NCBI GenBank assembly: GCA_024663395.1
Contig: JANFAH010000005.1
Coordinates: forward strand, 682,001 to 746,000
Direction: 5' to 3'
From: Pisolithus tinctorius
Taxonomy: Eukaryota; Basidiomycota; Agaricomycetes; Boletales; Pisolithaceae
DNA: 64,000 nucleotides
Part shown: positions 25,601 through 33,476 of the stretch, piece after piece
Layout of the letters: every line of letters begins with the position of its first letter
How positions within the stretch are numbered: position 1 is the first letter of the stretch
Notes under the pieces: generated by a model
Told to the model about the DNA's origin: nothing
Databases searched by the model: none
The model's input: only the letters and a program-made list of their open reading frames with translations
Made by a program: the position numbers and the translations under genes

Positions 25601-28600
25601 ATGACCCGCTGGATGATGGGTGGCCACAGGCCAACCAGCGTCACGAAGCGACTCCCTTCCCGCGCAAGACAACTGCACCGATTCGGCCCGATGATGCGCA
25701 TCGGAAAGACACCCGCCGGGTCCGCAATAAAACTCCATTCCCGGGGAGGGCAATGAAGGAAACCAACACATCGTATGTTGAAGAAGAAGCGTCCAATTCC
25801 GATGAAGTCGATCGATCGGAAGGTCTAGGTGCAGCAGACGAATTACCAACACTTGCCAAACGGAGGCCAGGTCTGTTTCCATCGCATGGACAGGCTATCA
25901 TATTTATCATTTATTAGCTGAGTTGATTGAGTTCACCTGCAAAGATTAAGGATGGTTCCGAGCACCAGGGTGATGATCATTTGCGAAGTCTTCCAATCGC
26001 CCAGGATGCACCTCCAAATCCAGTTGGACGTGGAAACAAGCGACCGGAGGTAAGGCTGAAGCCTTCCTTGAAGCAAGGAGGCCAAGCACGGATCAACCCT
26101 GGACGCGCTAAACAGGATGTAGCCCAACCTCATTCTGCAACTGCCAGTAAGGGCCATCGAATTCCTTTACGAAATGGGCAAGGGTACGGATTCCAAATCA
26201 GGACAGAGGCAATTGGCGGTGAGCGGTGGAGATGGAATGACGGAGGGCATCTGGAAATCCCCTCGGGTCCGTCGGGCCCCTGCCCGGCCGGATGCGGATA
26301 TCCCTTCACCCCCATCCAAGCGATCGCGGAAGCATACATTGGCAGATCCAGGGGTTTCTCCAGGAAAGAGGGCAAGGATGCAATGATCTCGGATGGAGTT
26401 TGGATCTGCATGTACATATACTATTATAGAGGCGAATGAAATCATTGATGCAGTTCAGGTTGCAAAGGTCATGTCAGGGTGCATGCCCCACCCCGGTTAC
26501 GCAGGGCCCCAATCGTTTCGTGTTGACTCACACACGAATTTGTGGGCACCCATGCCATTGCTATGTAGTTGTTGGTATTTCTACTGGATTACATGCCAGG
26601 CAGCCAGCATTTATCTTTCATACTGGGCACGGAAACATGACATTCTCAACTCCCGCCTCGTGGCAGATGTTCCCACGGTTGGGTGTGGAACATTGATATT
26701 CGGAGCGGCAACAGGCTTCTGACAAGTGAAATTGTTTAGCATCCATCCACTATGGCCGAAAACATTCCCCACGGAGTACAGCTTCAATCCCGGAGGTTTG
26801 GTTCATTCAATTTCATACCACAATTCCATTAATCATTCGTAGTTCGTATTCGGCAAATCGAAGCCAGGGGGGAGGACCCTCTGCAATCCGCAGGCCCCTC
26901 AAGGAGGGGTCAAAAGGCAGGAACCATCCGACAGTTGACGAGCCATGGTCGACATAGCCAGATGCCGGAGCACCTTCCACCTCAACCACGGCTTTCTGAG
27001 GTTTCCACATCAATGGTTGATCCATTTCCACCCCCCCCGCCGCCTCCTGAGGATGACATTCGCCCCCCCACCCCTCCTGAGGATGACATTCCGCCCCCCC
27101 CTACCGCCTCCTGAGGATGACATTCCACCCCCCCCACCGCCTCCTGAGGATGACATTCCACCACCCCCGCCACCTCCTAACGATCTTGAGGTCGCGGCCG
27201 AGGAGGTGCCACCGCCACAACCTAGCGAAGCCAGCGACGATAGCGAGGAGCAAACCCCCCCGCCACAGTCTGATGAAGATGAGACTGACAATGCCCTCAT
27301 CCCACCTCCACCCCCCTCCTCGCAAGGATCCGACTCCCACCATTCAGTCACATCACCGGATGGGAATGATACCCGTATGTCAAGTTGATTTTGTACATGT
27401 TTGGATTGCCGTCTGACGAATACAGCGATGGACACTGACATAACTTTGGAACTACCCGCGCAACCCCCATCCGACGGTAAGTGTTCATTGGCCCATTCAA
27501 CCCCGTCGGTAATTTTCATTGATAGTATAGACACCCGATTCCTTTCTGAAGACATCAGCAATCCCCAGGTGCCAATTCTTGAAGATCAGCCGGATGTTTT
27601 ATTCCGTGCAGAACGGCACCGACTGCAACAGAAATTTACACGCCTATGTTCCGCCTGGATGGGTGAGTTTCATTTCATAGAATGCAATTAATCCAGCTGC
27701 TCGACACAGTACAGGCCACGACCTGTCCGATGAGGAGAAGCGGGAAATGGAGGTGCATGGTTTCGTGCGTCCAGGAGCTGATCATGCCAGTAAGCACCCC
27801 AGACAATGTTCCTATCCTCACTTGACTCCCATGCAGTATATTGGGCCGTTCATCAGCTTAGGCTCACCCGTCGTCCCGTCCGGTATCATTTCCCTTTCCA
27901 TCCAAATGACCAGTTTGATCCAGCAGTCGCGGATGCAATGGCACGGACGGCAACAGATTTCGCCTATGTGGTACTACGACGGATGGACCTTCGGGAGGAA
28001 GCAGAGAGATCCCTCCGTCAAATCGCTGATTTGGACACCTTCTATGACCCATTCGCTGCGATAGGCCTTCAGCGGTTTGCAGCACAACCTCGATACCTGG
28101 CCCGGCAGTCAGTCATGGACATGATCTTCATGTACATGAGCTGCCGCATCGATACTGCCGTTCGGCACCTAGTACAACTGCCGACCGTGGCCACATGGCC
28201 AGCACACTGGTATCGCAATCTCTGCATTGATATGGTGAGTGTTCTGTGCTAGAGAGATTGCAAGGCATTGACTCACTATTATTCAGAGTACCCTGGACTG
28301 TCTCATCCCGATAGCAGTCACGCAAAATTGTTATCGGCTCCCGTTTCCTACGTCGTACATGCTGCAACATATGGGGGGATGGACAGAAGAAACCTTCCGC
28401 AATGCCCTGTCTCGTGTTCCAGAGGCGCAGATGTCCGATACCTGCTCGCACGTTATGGAATTACTGCCGCAGTGGACTCCGCACCTGCAGGAAGATGGCG
28501 GGTTTGTGCTTCCGTGGTGGTTGACGGCTGCATCGAACTATGCAAGCAACTCGCGCAGTTTTGTGCTCCGATGAGGTGCAGACCATTGCGCAAAGGTATT

Positions 28601-31600
28601 TCAGGGTACAAGCTCCGAATTTCAACTGTCATAGGCAGGGCATACTGACAATATACTTAGGACCTTTGGCCATCGGACAAGTCCCCCATCAAGGATCGCC
28701 TCCATGGGACATTGGAATCGCGGGTGGAGAGTTACATGAACATTGCACGCAGAGTAGAGGCGCTTCTCCCTGACCTTAATGCAGAAGTAGAAGAATTATT
28801 TGAGCGGTTGACATGCATGGCCCAGATGTTGGGATTGTACACCGATGGGGCTAGATGCGAATTGTGTACTTGTGTAGAGTAGATATAATCATCTCCCACT
28901 GCACCTGGCATGACAGAGATCGATATGCAAAGAACCATGATTTCGGCACAATGACGACCCCGAACATTGAGAATGATCTTTCGATATGCCTCAATAAATT
29001 AATATGCCCATGTCTTTATGTCTGCGCTGCCCGCAAATCCCTTGCTATGTCCGATATGTGTGGCCTCTCACATAGTGGGACTTGAACGTATCGATGGACA
29101 TTCTCTCGCATGTAATATGCCAGGCATGCCCGATCGCCATCTATGCCGTCGACTTGGTGAATCAATGCCGAACCCGCAAGTGCAATTACAGTGCCCGGAT
29201 TGTACTGCAGCCGTATTCCGAGCTCCGGGACCAAGAAGTGGAGCCGCGGATAGTTGCCGACGGTAAGCAGGGTGTCTAGCCATACCTTCCGGCCATTCGT
29301 ATCTTTATGTGCGGGTGAAGCGCGATTCACCATTACCGACATAGAACTGTAGACCGAGTTCCACATTGGCAAGACGGCCTCCATATCTTCATCCTGCCTG
29401 TTCGGCAGCCTTTGATCTGAGTCGTCTTATTGCCTCCCGTCCATGCAGGTACATTTTCAGGGTGCATGATACGCAGTGCTCCCGATAGGACGGCTTGTAG
29501 CCCAGCCGTGCACTGCAGCCATTCGCGTACCTCCTTCGGTTGCGATTTTGACTTTAAGAGTCGCGATACTTCGGGATGATGCGCATCATTGCTCGGCTTG
29601 AAACTGCATTTCAGCCTGACCCATGTGCCAATAGCGTATTCCATACCCCACTGCCCTTGTTGAAACCATGCGGGTGAGAGGTCTATCGCGCCTTTAAGAT
29701 TTGCAGTCGTTGCGAAAGTTCTTCCCATCGTTCCGCCATCCTCCCATTCCATGTGACTTCAGGCTCCGTTGAAGTGGAATGCTGAGCAGTCCAAGAGAAT
29801 TCCAAACTTCTGACTGCTCCCCATGTTAGCATTGCAAGCAATCCGAAATTCAGAAGGTCAACCTGATAGGCTTGGCTGATGGCGTTTGGAAGATACCATA
29901 GCAGGATGCTGCCCTCCTTGTCGATCACCACTGTAGGACGTGTAATTTCCATATCGTTTGAACGGGCCAGGTCGGTCTGAACACCCTGCTTTATGTCGCG
30001 GGTCACTTGTTGATGCTTTTAATCACTTTTCATTTGGCGGATCTTGTGTACTCACCGCATTCTCGATATGCTTGTATGATGACGGCCAGAATGTGATCCG
30101 CCTCGCAAGCTATTTGCATTGGAATGGATATTGCCGGCAGGGCACGCGGGCCATCCACTATTTCTTCATGCAGCCTTGCCATCATGTACTGGCAGACGGC
30201 GTCTGTTAGATGCATTTGCCAATCATTGGAGGTGTTGGCAGGATGTTGCACGGCAGCCATTCGATTTCGGTCAAGAGGTAGATGGCCCGATGGAAATCCT
30301 GAAATCCAAGAGTACCGACGCCGCATTTGCAATATTTTCGACTTACGACATGAGTTGGCACCCGATATGTGGTCAACCACCTGGAAAGGCAATCGAAGCT
30401 ATCCACGGTGCATTGATATTGCACCTTCAATTCCAGCTTGAAAATCAGATCGGATATGATTTCCGGAGGCCGCACTCAATACTGCAACAATTTGGTGATG
30501 ACATGGGCTGGATACATTTCCTCTACTGGTTGTTCACATACTTTGCTATCATCTACGATAGCGACAGTGGACACCTCCACGGGTTGCGACGACAGGCGCC
30601 ATATCGATAATGAGCATGTCTTCCATCTTGGTTTAGCCTCGCCCAACATTCTTGGAGATGCCTGTCAGCAGGAGTGGGGAGGAATCTGCCACATACGCGA
30701 CACAGTCGGCCATTGGGTTTGACTTGCGGACCACCCATGGACTGGCCCATTGCTTGCTTTTGATTGGATCGGATATATCCCAGAGGCCCTGCCCATTGGT
30801 TGCGACTGGTACAATCTTCCTTCTATTTGCCCGTTCGTGGTTTGCGATGTCGTCCGATATCTACCCGACGGGCCCACCCATAACATTTCACGCGCACAAC
30901 ATTACTTGTACGGGCTCTTCCGTGGGTTGTCACCTCATCTGAGATATATTTGCCAGGCCTGTTCGCATTATCAGATCGAAATCGTATCCGTTCAATGGGC
31001 CCGTCCCTGATTTTGAACACCATCCGCTATAGACACAATTGGCCCTCCCATACCATTAGTTGGATAGAATTCACCATGGATGGGCCCGTCCATAGGTTTC
31101 GACCCCATCCAAGATACACCCGTCGTGCCTTCCTATATGATTTTTCGGATGGAACATCCCATGCACAGGCCCGTTCTTGTCGCACAAATTATCCAATATG
31201 TACCCGATGGGCCTCCCCATAAGATTTGTTGGACGGGTCCTCCCATGCATGGGCCCATCCATCGGTTGAGACCTTGTCCATTATATACATGGCGGGCCTG
31301 CCATATGTTAGTGCTCATGCCGCACCCCTTCTACGGCCCGTCCTCGTGTTACCACATCATCCGCTATATACCCAACGGGCCTGCCCATAAGATTTGTCGT
31401 ATGGATCATCTCCTTTCTCGGCGCGTCAATGGGTTGAGACCTCATCCACTATATAGATGGCGGGCCTGCCATATGTCAGTGTACATGCCGCCCTCTTTTA
31501 CGGGCCCGTCCGTGTGTTACCACATCTTCTGCTATATACCCGACGGGCCTGCCCATAACATTCGTTGCATGCCTCATCTCATTGTCGGGCCCGTCCATGG

Positions 31601-33295
31601 GATGAGACCCAATCCATTATATACATGGCAGGCCTGCCATATGTTAGTGTACATGCCGCACCCCTTTTACGGGCCCGTCCGTGTGTTACCACATCATCCG
31701 CTATATACCCAATGGGCCTGCCCATATCATTCGTCGCATGGATCATCTCATTGCCGGGCCCGTCCATTGGTTGAGACCTCATCCTTTATATACATGGCGG
31801 GCCTGCCATATGTTAGTGTACATGCTGCACCCCGTTTACGGGCCCGTCCGTGTTTTACCACATCATCCGCTATATACCTGACGGGCCTGCCCATATCATT
31901 CGTCGCATGGATCATCTCATTGCCGAGCCCGTCCATGGGTTGAGACCTCATCCTTTATATACATGGCGGGCCTGCCATATGTTAGTGTACATGCCGCACC
32001 CCATTTACGGGCCCGTCCGTGTTTTACCACATCATCCGCTATATACCTGACGGGCCTGCCCATATCATTCGTCGCATGGATCATCTCATTGCCGAGCCCG
32101 TCCATGGGTTGAGACCTCATCAGTTATATACATCGCAGGCCTTCCATATGTTAGTGTACATGCCACACCCCTTTTACGGGCCCATCCGCGTGTTACGACA
32201 TCATCCGCGACATACCTGACGGGCCTGTCCATATGTTCCCATGGATGTTTCATCCATTCCCCGGGCCCCCACATGGGATGAGACCTCATCCGTTATATAC
32301 GTGGCGGGCCTGACATTTGTTGGTGTACATGCCGCCCCCCTTTTACGGGCCTGTCCTCGTGTTACCACATCATCCGCTATATACCCGACGGGCCTGCCCA
32401 TATGTTCCCATGGATGTTTCATCCATTCCCCGGGCCCCCCCATGGGTTGCGACCCCATCTGTGATATACATGGCAGGGCCTGCGCATAAGATCCGGGCCC
32501 TACCCATATCTTCTGATAGCTATCGCACCCCTCCCACTGACCCGCCCTGGGGTGTAACATCATCTGATATTTTCCCGACAGGCCTGCCCATAAGATTAGA
32601 CAGGTAGACCACCCCTTGGACGGGCCCGTCAATCGGATGTCGCATCATCCGCCATATTAGCGATGGGCCTGCCCATATTTTCCGACCGGTTCCTTATCCC
32701 TTCGATGGGCCCGACTATCAGTTTCGATGGGTGCAGCATGCTTCAGACGGGCCTGTCCACGGGTTGCGGCGCACCCGCTGTATGCATGATGGGCCTGACA
32801 ATAAGTTGCAACGGATTGACTCTTGTAATATACTTGTCACGGGCCTGCTCATTTCCTGCTGTCACTCTGGGCTTCCAGGCCTCTTCATATGTTATGACTT
32901 AATTAATTTGATGGGCCCACATCAGGCTCTACATGAGTAATGGTAATTTGGCACGCAGGCTACCCATATGTTGTGACTAAGCTGACTACATGGGGTCCTA
33001 CACTTCGTTTCATCGCTCATTTATCCTCCGCAGGTTGTATTCTCATGTTCTTGCCTCCATATTCCCCAGATCTCAACCCGATCGAGGAGTCGTTCAGCGC
33101 TTGTGCGTCGTCTTGTTTCTTTCTGTTTCTTGAACTTGCTCACAACATATCACAGTAAAGGCACATCTCCGTCGCCACGCTCATCATCTACGCCGGGAGG
33201 AAGATCCCATCAATACGCTCCTTGAGGCAACAAGCTACATCACTGCTGGGAAATGTCAGGAGTGGATACGCCATGCCGGTTATATTACAATGTAG
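13673..33295 (+). CDS. Tc1/mariner-type DD34E transposase with an 18.5-kb intron
   Basis: Cut-and-paste transposase of 325 residues in four exons: 13,673-14,338, 14,390-14,492, 33,034-33,102 and 33,156-33,295. Their lengths total 978 nt, an exact reading frame. Residues about 8-50 form a helix-turn-helix (IKEIALKLWDQGWEAEDICD, ISRASLYRW). The catalytic residues are Asp154 (FVDETSKDE), Asp239 (IVLDNCRIHHNE) and Glu274 (YSPDLNPIEESF). Exactly 34 residues separate the last two, the DD34E spacing of the Tc1 branch. Introns 1 and 3 are 51 and 53 nt. Intron 2 (14,493-33,033) lies between the second Asp and the Glu and contains the whole KDZ element; without it the intron would be 47 nt. The protein is intact if this intron can still be spliced. 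An in-frame frame continues upstream into the repeat, but ATG 13673 is the first methionine codon. Confidence 0.92.
14511..14668 (+). repeat. Left inverted terminus of the KDZ element
   Basis: About 155 bp, roughly 80 percent identical to the reverse complement of 32,841-32,997. Shared blocks include ATGTAGTC, GCTTAGTCACAACATATGGG, GTGCCAAATTA, CATTACTCAT and TCAAATTAATTAAG. The first GGGCCC core of the subterminal array lies inside it (14,591). Confidence 0.85.
14586..16750. repeat. Left subterminal array of GGGCCC-centred palindromes; 129-bp tandem repeats
   Basis: The palindrome GACGGGCCCGTC and near variants (GGGCCT, AGGCCC) recur every 32-45 bp. From about 15,250 to 16,560 this becomes a tandem array of 129-bp units, about ten copies, each with three cores 42-44 bp apart (for example 15,335, 15,378, 15,422, 15,464). 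Open frames running through it (MSHQMDGPV...) are products of the repeat and not genes. A short CA microsatellite lies near 16,223-16,242. The position next to the terminus suggests transposase binding sites. Confidence 0.85.
16751..17152. other. Spacer between the left repeat array and the first cargo gene
   Basis: About 400 bp, with the last GGGCC-type core near 16,741. The frame of the first cargo gene is open back to about 17,054 but has no ATG before 17,153. It probably holds that gene's promoter; no clear box was identified. Confidence 0.4.
17153..19510 (+). CDS. KDZ cargo: Zn2Cys6-type protein with coiled coil
   Basis: Several exons. The N-terminal region (MKTYTKRDELTAAANSIIKI, then after an intron near 17,310-17,350 DSVREIARITHEIPLTVIAA) is followed by a long acidic stretch (DELDEEDDDEEDVDMD). 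Near 18,033-18,120 six cysteines have the spacing C-x2-C-x6-C-x7-C-x2-C-x6-C (CDKCTDANVPC ... CQRCKKRKIRC), as in GAL4-type binuclear zinc clusters. A basic Arg/Lys-rich segment follows. After one or two introns (about 18,370-18,640) the last part is a predicted coiled coil (ELNQLFQFRDAISAQMLEVK ... RLDSAIRAIEALRLEVVALA) and a Gly/Pro-rich tail ending at TAG 19510. A cluster placed in the middle of the protein is unusual for a classical regulator. It may be a DNA-binding accessory protein of the element. No frameshift was noticed. Confidence 0.7.
19800..23371 (-). CDS. KDZ transposase with CxC2 cysteine cluster
   Basis: Transposase of the KDZ superfamily, with an RNase-H-like fold. Start ATG 23371 (MAKCSAGKRMRMIG); the Ser/Arg-rich leader joins through an intron near 23,080-23,032 to TQNDYIREWLPHKEEF. 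The CxC2 zinc cluster follows (CISCGTDGLYRCTDC, MFCRECCRMTH) at about 22,930-22,850. Conserved core blocks are GVHFIPVRWC, LDDFV, MDGNFKAEH (first catalytic Asp, codon 22,001-22,003), the CNNHKAINQANAQR and TGIGATACARHGCF blocks, VDFQKGE, CFYDINCSY (second Asp, 21,544-21,546), MPGIGMWHVHGH and GEIIETLWS (Glu, near 21,355). The C-terminal part has LPWFWSVD and VYRTHWLRAKAVRDRWSEEE and ends ERLSGAC at 19,800. All exons could be linked by GT...AG introns without a frame break, so this copy may be active. It is transcribed away from gene 23,793 across a 420-bp spacer. Confidence 0.9.
23372..23792. other. Divergent promoter spacer between KDZ transposase and cargo gene
   Basis: 420 bp between two divergently oriented start codons inside the element. 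No coding frame of note. It presumably holds both promoters; no specific box could be assigned. Confidence 0.4.
23793..26386 (+). pseudogene. KDZ cargo gene of unknown function with two apparent frameshifts
   Basis: Starts ATG 23793 (MDSPYDADDGYDDWVP). After a first intron (about 24,080-24,130) the protein continues WLKKPLRARKPQITLR, then NFAEEMWRYCGMRVVC and, past a 51-nt intron, MDFNRDIADGTSFNEVRNLE, SIGEIAGLSRDLLQKTVRGF, VPFKQLGTHQKAMIATRHLP and PSHMSVAAATELLSFWRQRQ. The C-terminal third is basic and low in complexity, ending SPGKRARMQ at TGA/TAG 26386. I believe similar unnamed proteins recur in agaricomycete genomes, but cannot name a domain. Two frame breaks without room for introns are visible. 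One is at about 24,795 (GISDED then a TGA; the next frame continues EDGQGDGRPGKK). The other is at about 25,200-25,222 (DEEHG then, one base on, DDVFRFEKWLDRGGK). Each looks like a one-base insertion. It may be a decaying gene or contain sequencing errors. Confidence 0.6.
26752..28882 (+). CDS. KDZ cargo gene of unknown function with proline/acidic repeat
   Basis: The start is uncertain: ATG 26752 (MAENIPHGVQLQ) with an intron to about 26,840, or a later exon near 27,015 (MVDPFPPPPPPPEDD). A repeat-rich Pro/Asp/Glu N-terminus is followed by an acidic Ser-rich linker (EASDDSEEQTPPPQSDEDE). The rest is well-behaved coding sequence: VLFRAERHRLQQKFTRLCSA, DLSDEEKREMEVHGFVRPG, YWAVHQLRLTRRPVRYHFPF, FAYVVLRRMDLREEAERSLR, LPTVATWPAHWYRNLCIDM, YMLQHMGGWTEETFRNALSR and the C-terminus MLGLYTDGARCELCTCVE with TAG 28880-28882. 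Exons are separated by introns of about 50 nt. The proline repeat contains an eight-C run (27,094-27,101) that throws the frame into TGA at 27,112-27,114 unless one C is surplus. It converges on the TET/JBP gene. No domain recognised. Confidence 0.6.
27025..27180 (+). repeat. Coding tandem repeat, about 33 bp, Pro-rich/EDDI units
   Basis: Four to five near-identical units encoding a run of prolines followed by Glu-Asp-Asp-Ile, with C-homopolymers of 6-9 bases. The variable C-tract length changes the frame between units, which marks the stretch as slippage-prone. Confidence 0.8.
29016..30750 (-). CDS. KDZ cargo: TET/JBP-family 2-oxoglutarate/Fe(II) dioxygenase
   Basis: TET/JBP enzymes oxidise 5-methylcytosine or thymine in DNA. 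The C-terminal exon (29,384-29,016) holds the core: MVNRASPAHKDTNGRKVW with the iron-binding His-x-Asp (29,309-29,301), YNPGTVIALAGSALIHQV with the second iron His about 50 residues later, and GDRACLAYYMRENVH with the Arg expected to bind 2-oxoglutarate. Upstream exons include WGMEYAIGTWVRLKCSFKPS, VLSGALRIMHPENVPAWTGG, VVIDKEGSILLWYLPNAISQ and LTDAVCQYMMARLHEEIVDG. Near 30,700-30,650 a possible zinc knuckle (CRVCGRFLPTPADRHLQEC) may belong to the N-terminus, but the 5' exons could not be settled. At about 29,430 the frame must shift by one base between WTGGNK and DSDQRLPNRQDEDMEAVLPM with no room for an intron, so this copy may be broken. Fungal TET/JBP genes linked to KDZ transposons are known; the family call is firm, activity is not. 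Confidence 0.8.
30860..32880. repeat. Right subterminal array of GGGCCC-type motifs; 169-bp tandem repeats
   Basis: Counterpart of the left array. About eight units of 166-172 bp (anchor GGTTGAGACC at roughly 31,256, 31,425, 31,591, 31,762, 31,931, 32,100, 32,272, 32,441) each hold four cores (GGGCCC, GGGCCT or GAGCCC) 41-43 bp apart, for example 31,756, 31,799, 31,840, 31,883 and 31,925. Unit sequence differs from the left 129-bp unit apart from the cores. Long open frames on both strands here come from the repeat period and are not genes. Confidence 0.85.
32841..32997 (-). repeat. Right inverted terminus of the KDZ element
   Basis: Mirror of 14,511-14,668 with about 20 percent differences, in contrast to the perfect ends of the outer element. 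It ends close to 32,990-32,997, followed by the CTACACT copy. Confidence 0.85.
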
Positions 33296-33476
33296 TCGCT
33301 GGAGATTTATGGAATATTTTCGAGTCTGTTCTGTAGAAGAGTCTAGTCGTCTTTTTGTTTGAGAAACGCTTGAGAAACTTGACTTGCAATTTTTGAAGCA
33401 CCAAGGAAAAAAAAAGAGCATGCATGACATTCGCACACTAGACACAATATTACACGGCATGAACGACTGACTACTC

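Larger units (their letters stand above)
14511..32997. mobile_element. KDZ (Kyakuja-Dileera-Zisupton) DNA transposon, about 18.5 kb, with TET/JBP cargo
   Basis: Contains a complete KDZ transposase, four further genes and imperfect inverted ends of about 155 bp. A candidate target duplication CTACACT lies at 14,504-14,510 and 32,998-33,004 (7 bp exact; the eighth base differs, T versus C on the left side). Removing element plus one copy rebuilds a normal 47-nt intron of the outer transposase. KDZ elements are known from basidiomycetes and are often linked to TET/JBP dioxygenase genes, as here. The exact termini are inferred, since the first few bases of the two ends do not match. Confidence 0.88.

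Noticed and set aside
27010..27561. Glycine-rich minus-strand frame (GGGGGGGMSSSGG...)
   Set aside because: Reverse complement of the proline/EDDI coding repeat of the cargo gene; low complexity only.
30950..32632. Series of open frames of 60-290 codons on both strands in the right KDZ array
   Set aside because: Same-sized frames recur every 169 bp on both strands, which is a repeat effect. They are non-coding subterminal repeats.
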